DNA from: Akkermansia muciniphila
GTDB taxonomy: Bacteria; Verrucomicrobiota; Verrucomicrobiia; Verrucomicrobiales; Akkermansiaceae
Direction: 5' to 3'
DNA: 53,366 nucleotides
Assembly (NCBI GenBank): GCA_945888515.1
Contig: CAMDAD010000021.1
Span: 1 to 53,366, forward strand
Both the position numbers and the translations under genes were made by a program. The notes beneath the pieces were generated by a model, which was not told where the DNA came from, did not search any database, and was given only the letters and a program-made list of their open reading frames with translations. Numbering within the stretch: the stretch's first letter is position 1; the number at the start of each line of letters is the position of its first letter. Positions 53,020 to 53,366 of the stretch are shown here, piece by piece.

Positions 53020-53366
53020 ATGACTTCTTCGTTTCGCAGATTTCTATCGCTCTTATTGGTAGGCGTTATGGCTTATGCTGTGGTGTCAGCCTTGCGGACA
53101 TGGCGTTTAGGGCGGTCCGGAGCGGATGCCGTCACGGGCAGTGAGCAATTTCGACCAGAACCATTCACTTTATCTGAAAAGGCGCCTCTCCATCTCGACG
53201 ACATGGACATTCTCTCGCGCCTGAATGATGAATACGCGAAGCTGACCCAGGCAGTGGTGCCATCGGTCGTGAGCATCGACACCGCCGGCGTGCGGGAGCA
53301 AATGCTTCGCGATCCATGGGGACGGGCGCACATGCAGCGAGAAATGACGCAAGGGCAGGGCTCCGG
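53020..53366 (+). CDS. DegP/HtrA-type serine protease, N-terminal part (cut by right edge)
   Basis: From the ATG at 53020 the frame is open to the window edge (115 residues). It begins MTSSFRRFLSLLLVGVMAY then AVVSAL, an N-terminal TM anchor or signal peptide. After a linker comes ILSRLNDEYAKLTQAVVPSV then VSIDTAG, the segment that opens the trypsin-like domain in HtrA/DegP/DegQ family proteases, and REQMLRDPWGRAHM with QGQGSG-like sequence, where the glycine-rich loop and the GSG motif are expected. The catalytic His-Asp-Ser residues and PDZ domains lie beyond the window, so the identification rests on the N-terminal part only. It would act in the periplasm on misfolded envelope proteins. 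It is separated from rpsA by a strong terminator, so it is its own transcription unit. Confidence 0.75.
   Translation, partial: MTSSFRRFLSLLLVGVMAYAVVSALRTWRLGRSGADAVTGSEQFRPEPFTLSEKAPLHLDDMDILSRLNDEYAKLTQAVVPSVVSIDTAGVREQMLRDPWGRAHMQREMTQGQGS

Overview
The window reads as chromosomal DNA of a Verrucomicrobiota bacterium (probably Verrucomicrobiae). The main grounds are a giant secreted protein built of autotransporter-associated beta-strand repeats with the phylum-style C-terminal end, a heme/DUF6797-type beta-propeller protein, a DUF1549/DUF1553 plus DUF1501 pair, and a long MoxR-DUF58-BatA-type cluster carrying a PA14 domain. This assignment comes from protein signatures read by eye, not from a database search. 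I found no rRNA, tRNA or CRISPR array.

Layout. 1-13777 (minus): two secreted repeat proteins, the first cut by the left edge and the second 4345 aa. 14221-18212 (minus): a GltS-type glutamate/sodium symporter downstream of a secreted cytochrome c/beta-propeller protein. 18339-18815 (plus): a Bcp peroxiredoxin, convergent with the DUF1501-DUF1549 pair (minus, 18960-22188); the gap between them is full of hairpins. 22376-34123 (plus): a tight six-gene cluster of MoxR ATPase, DUF58, a BatA-like protein with inserted PA14, a second membrane VWA-type protein, a very Gln/Ala-rich coiled-coil membrane protein and a secreted prenyltransferase/squalene-oxidase-repeat protein. 34178-37991: panB (minus), recQ (plus) and a zinc alcohol dehydrogenase (minus).

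38411-50773 looks like an accessory island inserted next to rpsA; it is visibly AT-richer than its surroundings, at least to about 48.7 kb. Its core is a compact minus-strand operon (47648 to 38411). In order, it encodes a three-TM membrane protein, a 997-aa tubulin/FtsZ-like putative GTPase, a membrane-anchored fusion of a putative zinc ribbon, a periplasmic-binding-protein-like domain and an OmpA domain, a MotA/ExbB/ZorA-like channel protein with a long coiled-coil tail, a MotB/ZorB-like protein with an in-membrane Asp and an OmpA domain, and a small proline-rich protein. The set resembles an ion-driven stator (as in Zorya) coupled to a cytoskeletal GTPase, without the known Zorya effectors. 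It is my main candidate for an undescribed system. Two small orphan genes lie upstream of the operon.

The island's right part is scrap and mobile DNA: a frameshifted PhnA remnant, an AAA_14/DUF4143 ATPase gene bracketed by 39-bp direct repeats that each hold a palindrome, and a short ORF that looks like an antitoxin start fused to a VapC toxin end. 50974-53366 returns to core genes: rpsA with a clear intrinsic terminator, then the start of a DegP/HtrA-type protease cut by the right edge.

One dispersed signal cuts across the map. Five copies of a 16-bp palindrome, TACTA-YRNNYR-TAGTA, lie at 18899, 18917, 26266, 36539 and 52685. Two of them are inside reading frames and one sits between the rpsA stop codon and its terminator.
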